A model generated the notes under the pieces. The model made no database searches. It had not been told where the DNA came from and saw nothing but the letters and a program-made list of their open reading frames with translations. This document shows positions 27,189 through 30,389 of a DNA stretch of 30,389 nt, piece after piece. The position numbers were made by a program, and so were the translations under genes. The stretch spans positions 1 through 30,389 of the IMG/VR virus record IMGVR_UViG_3300031825_000261; one strand, given 5' to 3'. The first letter of the stretch is position 1, and each line of letters opens with the position of its first letter. Source of the stretch: a virus.

Positions 27189-28310
27189 TTTCCGGGCGCC
27201 CAAATCAACCGGCGCAGCGATAATCTTCTCTAGCCACTCCCAGTCTCGATACTGATCTCCCCGCCCATGCAGGTGCGTATAGCGGCGCAGCGAGTTCCAG
27301 TTGCGGTGACCAGACACACTGGACACCCGCGGGATATCCCAATCCATCTCGAACAGTCGGCTTACACCCTCATGGCGCAGGTCGTGGAAATGCAGATCCT
27401 CGATCCCCAGGAACTGACAGGCTCTGGTCCACGAGGCAGAAATGGATTCGCCATTGTAGGGAAATATCACCGGGAAGCTCCGCGGCATACTTTTCAGGAT
27501 GGCCCAGGCCTCATCTGGTAGGTGACACCAGACATTGTTCCCGAGCTTCTGCCCGGGATTCTTCATATCGCGTACCAGCACCGCCTGCCGGCGTTCGTCC
27601 AGGTCATCCCAGCGAATACGCGTAATCTCTTCCTGCCGCCTGGTAGAGAACAGGGCGAAGCCGATGACCTTCGGCATGTTGATCGAACTCGGCCGACGCT
27701 GCTGCATCTCAAAGAAGTGCTCGAGCAGACGGTCCAGCTCCTCCTTGGTTGGGCGCCGGTCGCGCTCGTTGCTACGAGAAACCATGCCCATCCGGCGCAG
27801 AACCTTGCGCGCGTCCCCTATAGCATGCGGGTCGACCTCGTATCCCCAAGCCGGCTTTGCTACGGCGAGCACAGCACCGAGGTGAGCCAGGTCGTTACCG
27901 ATTGTCTGAGGCTTAACGCCGCCGCCGACTGGCTCCAGCCGCCAACGCGCGTAGTCGGAGAGTATCTGGCTGGTGATGTCCTGGTCTACGACTTCGCCCA
28001 GCCACGTCTCACCGATAGCCTTAAGGGTAGCGCGCTTGGTCTTCCCGAGCGGCTTCATCCTTTCGTACTCGTCGAGATAGCGCTCGATCATCTGCTTGAC
28101 CGTCACGCCTTTACGATTGGCTCGATCGAGAGCACCTGGCTCGGCCAGTTCGGTTTCCCGTCGCTTGATCCAGGCCTGGGCAGCCTGCTTGCGGTCGAAA
28201 GTCTGGCTTTCTTGATAGACTCGCACACCATCGCGCATGACCCTGATCTGCGCCGTATAACCGGTGGTGCCGTCCTTGCGGCGCCGCGATGTGATCGTGC
28301 CCATTTCCAT
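27183..28310 (-). CDS. int: Tyrosine integrase, dusA-type
   Basis: A 375-aa tyrosine recombinase. The N-terminus (about 1-55) is an arm-binding part GTITSRRRKDGTTGYTAQIRVMRDG with strand-rich folding, then a SAM-like core-binding domain (about 65-165), then the catalytic domain with Arg225 (FSTRRQEEI), His309-x-x-Arg312 (HFHDLRHEG), His335 (SGHRNWNSL) and the nucleophile Tyr344 (RRYTHL). All are present, so it is probably active. It lies beside dusA and points to the phage interior, as expected of dusA-associated integrases. Two start codons, ATG 28310 and ATG 28304, lack a good ribosome site. Confidence 0.95.
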   Translation of the reverse strand: MEMGTITSRRRKDGTTGYTAQIRVMRDGVRVYQESQTFDRKQAAQAWIKRRETELAEPGALDRANRKGVTVKQMIERYLDEYERMKPLGKTKRATLKAIGETWLGEVVDQDITSQILSDYARWRLEPVGGGVKPQTIGNDLAHLGAVLAVAKPAWGYEVDPHAIGDARKVLRRMGMVSRSNERDRRPTKEELDRLLEHFFEMQQRRPSSINMPKVIGFALFSTRRQEEITRIRWDDLDERRQAVLVRDMKNPGQKLGNNVWCHLPDEAWAILKSMPRSFPVIFPYNGESISASWTRACQFLGIEDLHFHDLRHEGVSRLFEMDWDIPRVSSVSGHRNWNSLRRYTHLHGRGDQYRDWEWLEKIIAAPVDLGARKK

Positions 28311-28349
28311 TTGCTACATGACGTTTTGGGGTTGCTACATTGTAGCAAC
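28311..28349. repeat. TTGCTACA repeats upstream of the integrase
   Basis: TTGCTACA at 28311-28318 and again at 28332-28339, and inverted (TGTAGCAA) at 28341-28348; the last two form a 9-bp-arm palindrome GTTGCTACATTGTAGCAAC at 28331-28349. They lie at the integrase start, so they may be arm-type sites or an operator for integrase autoregulation. Confidence 0.6.
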
Positions 28350-28406
28350 GACACCAAAAAAACAAGCTGAAACGGGCTAAAACGGCACAAAACCAGACAC
28401 CTCAGA

Positions 28407-29417
28407 ATGCCACAGAATCAAGCCTCAACCCCAGTAACCACGCGGCCTGAGCCGTCCCGCCGCTTCTGCGTTGCGCCGATGATGGATTGGACCGACCGAC
28501 ACTGCCGATTCTTCTTGCGCCAGCTATCGAAGCACACCCTGCTCTATACGGAGATGATCACCACTGGCGCCTTGCTTCATGGCGATGCCCAGCGCTTCCT
28601 TCGTCACGACGAGACCGAGCATCCGCTGGCCCTGCAGCTGGGCGGCAGCAACCCGGGTGAACTGGCGGCCTGCGCACGACTGGTCGAGAGTGCGGGTTAC
28701 GACGAGATCAACCTGAACGTGGGCTGCCCCAGCGACCGGGTACAGAACAACATGATAGGCGCCTGTCTGATGGGCCATCCGACCCTGGTGGCCGATTGCG
28801 TGAAAGCCATGCGAGATGCGGTGTCCATTCCGGTGACCGTCAAACACCGTATCGGCATCGATGGGCGCGACTCCTATGCCGAGCTCTGTGATTTCGTCGG
28901 ACAGGTCAGCGAAGCCGGCTGCCGGAGCCTTATCGTGCATGCACGCATCGCCATTCTGACGGGGCTCTCTCCGAAGGCGAACCGCGAGATCCCGCCCCTG
29001 CGCTACGACATCGCACAACAGCTGAAGCGCGACTTTCCCGATCTGGAAATCATACTCAACGGCGGAATCAAGACTCTCGAGGAATGCCGCGAGCACCTGT
29101 TGACCTTCAACGGCGTGATGCTCGGGCGCGAGGCCTATCACAACCCCTACCTGCTTGCCCGAGTCGATCAGGAGCTGTTCGGCAGCCCAACCCCGGTGGC
29201 CAGCCGACACGACGCATTGGAGCCGCTGCGCCCCTACATCGAGCACCATCTGGCCGAAGGCGGCGCCCTGCACCATATCACCCGCCATGTACTGGGCTTG
29301 AGCCAAGGCTTTCCGGGGGCCAGGCGCTTCCGTCAGCTGTTGTCGGTGGACATACATAAGGCCGCGAACCCGCTAGCGCTGTTTGATCAAGCGCTGGATC
29401 TACTCGAAGGACGCTGA
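28407..29417 (+). CDS. dusA: tRNA-dihydrouridine(20/20a) synthase DusA
   Basis: A 336-aa TIM-barrel FMN enzyme that reduces U20/U20a in the tRNA D loop. [21 protein letters not shown] is the N-terminal FMN-binding strand. The catalytic Cys is Cys107 in [30 protein letters not shown] and [15 protein letters not shown] complete the barrel, and the helical tRNA-binding domain follows. The first residues ([16 protein letters not shown]) and the upstream region probably come from the prophage end, so the phage may supply a new start and promoter. The gene remains intact. It is followed by tal, as in Pseudomonas. Confidence 0.95.
   Translation: MPQNQASTPVTTRPEPSRRFCVAPMMDWTDRHCRFFLRQLSKHTLLYTEMITTGALLHGDAQRFLRHDETEHPLALQLGGSNPGELAACARLVESAGYDEINLNVGCPSDRVQNNMIGACLMGHPTLVADCVKAMRDAVSIPVTVKHRIGIDGRDSYAELCDFVGQVSEAGCRSLIVHARIAILTGLSPKANREIPPLRYDIAQQLKRDFPDLEIILNGGIKTLEECREHLLTFNGVMLGREAYHNPYLLARVDQELFGSPTPVASRHDALEPLRPYIEHHLAEGGALHHITRHVLGLSQGFPGARRFRQLLSVDIHKAANPLALFDQALDLLEGR
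28455..28505. other. Probable attachment site in the 5' end of dusA
   Basis: Phages with this integrase type recombine at the start of dusA around the codons for [12 protein letters not shown] (28470-28505). The second copy, expected at the far prophage end, is outside the window, so the core cannot be defined here. Confidence 0.4.
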
Positions 29418-29563
29418 TCGCTGCCGACAGAGGATGGAACCACTTCTGGGCATCGGACATCAAAGTCTCGCTTTGCCTGCCAATGCAGATACCTGCCATA
29501 CCCCCGTTGAGCGCTACCCTTCCCTCAGGTAAGGTCAGGAAATCGCAAAAAGGACACCGCCCC

Positions 29564-30389
29564 ATGACATCCAAGCTGGAGCAACTCAAGCAATTCACCA
29601 CCGTGGTCGCCGACACTGGCGACCTGGATGCCATCGCCCGCCTCAAACCAGTCGACGCCACCACCAATCCGTCGCTACTGCTCAAGGCAGCCGCTCTCCC
29701 CCGCTATGCTGGACTGCTGGATCGAGCCGTCACGGGCTGCGCGAGCGACCTGGGATTGGCCTGCGATCGCTTCGCCGTCGCGGTCGGCCAGGAGATTCTC
29801 CAGGTGATTCCCGGGCGAATCTCGACAGAGGTGGATGCACGCCTGTCGTTCGATACCCAGGCAACCATTCAGCGCGCCGAACGCCTGATCGATCTCTACG
29901 CCAAGGCAGGCATCGGTCCGGAACGCGTACTGATCAAGATAGCCGCCACCTGGGAAGGCATTCGAGCTGCCGAACAGCTGGAGAAAAGCGGAGTCCGCAC
30001 CAACCTAACCCTGCTGTTCTCCTTCGCACAGGCTGCTGCCTGCGCCGATGCCGGAGCCTTCCTGATCTCCCCCTTCGTCGGGCGTATCTACGACTGGCAC
30101 AAGAAGGCGGAGGGTCGAGACTTCAACGGAGCCGAAGATCCCGGTGTGCAGTCGGTGACACGGATATACAACTACTACAAAGCCAACGGCTACGATACGG
30201 TAGTGATGGGTGCGAGCTTCCGCAACATAGGCCAGATCGAGCAATTGGCCGGCTGTGACCGCCTGACCATCAGCCCCGAGCTGTTGCAACAACTCTCTGA
30301 AGACCAGGGCTCCCTAGAGCGAAAACTGGCACCAGGCGGAGCCGGAGAAGCATGTCAGCAACTGGACGAGAAAGCGTTCCGCTGGTCGC
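29564..30389 (+). CDS. tal: Transaldolase (C-terminus beyond the right edge)
   Basis: The first 275 codons of transaldolase, [20 protein letters not shown]. The pattern [13 protein letters not shown] binds substrate, and the Schiff-base lysine is Lys125 in [50 protein letters not shown] follows. It moves a C3 unit between sugar phosphates in the pentose phosphate pathway, in the cytoplasm. AGGA lies 9 nt before the ATG. This is a host gene and marks the chromosomal side; the pair dusA-tal is also found together in P. aeruginosa. The gap 29418-29563 shows no gene. Confidence 0.95.
   Translation, partial: MTSKLEQLKQFTTVVADTGDLDAIARLKPVDATTNPSLLLKAAALPRYAGLLDRAVTGCASDLGLACDRFAVAVGQEILQVIPGRISTEVDARLSFDTQATIQRAERLIDLYAKAGIGPERVLIKIAATWEGIRAAEQLEKSGVRTNLTLLFSFAQAAACADAGAFLISPFVGRIYDWHKKAEGRDFNGAEDPGVQSVTRIYNYYKANGYDTVVMGASFRNIGQIEQLAGCDRLTISPELLQQLSEDQGSLERKLAPGGAGEACQQLDEKAFRWS

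Noticed and set aside
1-30389. tRNA genes, insertion sequences and classical toxin-antitoxin pairs
   Set aside because: None recognised in either strand.

Overview
The window is the integrase-proximal part of a temperate siphophage (HK97/lambda-type gene plan) integrated at dusA in a high-GC Pseudomonas-like chromosome. The host call rests on the dusA-tal gene pair after the integrase (28407-30389), the same order as in Pseudomonas aeruginosa, and on phage genes of Pseudomonas type: a PrtN family activator, a DUF2303 protein, a CP76-type CII and a P27 small terminase.

Layout. 1-14065 (minus strand) is the late operon read leftwards: holin, HNH nuclease, small and large terminase, a 59-aa membrane protein, portal, S49 protease, major capsid, connectors, tail tube, tail chaperones with a likely -1 frameshift, a small exported 'moron', and a tape measure protein running off the left edge. 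14066-14448 carries hairpins and four AGGAT repeats at an exact 11-bp period. 14449-19107 (minus) is the lytic early operon: Cro-like repressor, CII-like regulator, TraR/DksA zinc finger, primase, SF3 helicase and a late-regulator candidate, with ten 9-bp iterons after the helicase. 19224-20033 (plus) is a LexA-type CI repressor, probably leaderless, set between two pairs of similar operator-like sites.

20182-27157 (plus) is the second early operon: dNMP kinase, KilAC-like protein, PrtN-like protein, DUF2303 protein, and then a complete diversity-generating retroelement (DGR): two C-type-lectin-like (DUF1566) target genes, each ending in a 100-bp variable repeat, an avd gene, a 100-bp template repeat and a DGR reverse transcriptase. 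Both variable repeats differ from the template at exactly 10 positions, and all 20 differences fall on template adenines. Each target gene is followed 35-38 nt after its VR by an 8-bp stem with a GCA loop. Two genes translationally coupled to the RT follow; the last is a PrtN homologue. The tyrosine integrase (minus) closes the phage.

A second unusual system is a dispersed stem-loop family. The motif CACTCACCA occurs seven times, always in the sense direction of the two divergent early transcripts. Four copies are the loop of perfect 8-12 bp stems of unrelated sequence and a fifth is the loop of an imperfect stem. This pattern suggests a phage-specific RNA signal for antitermination or translation control.
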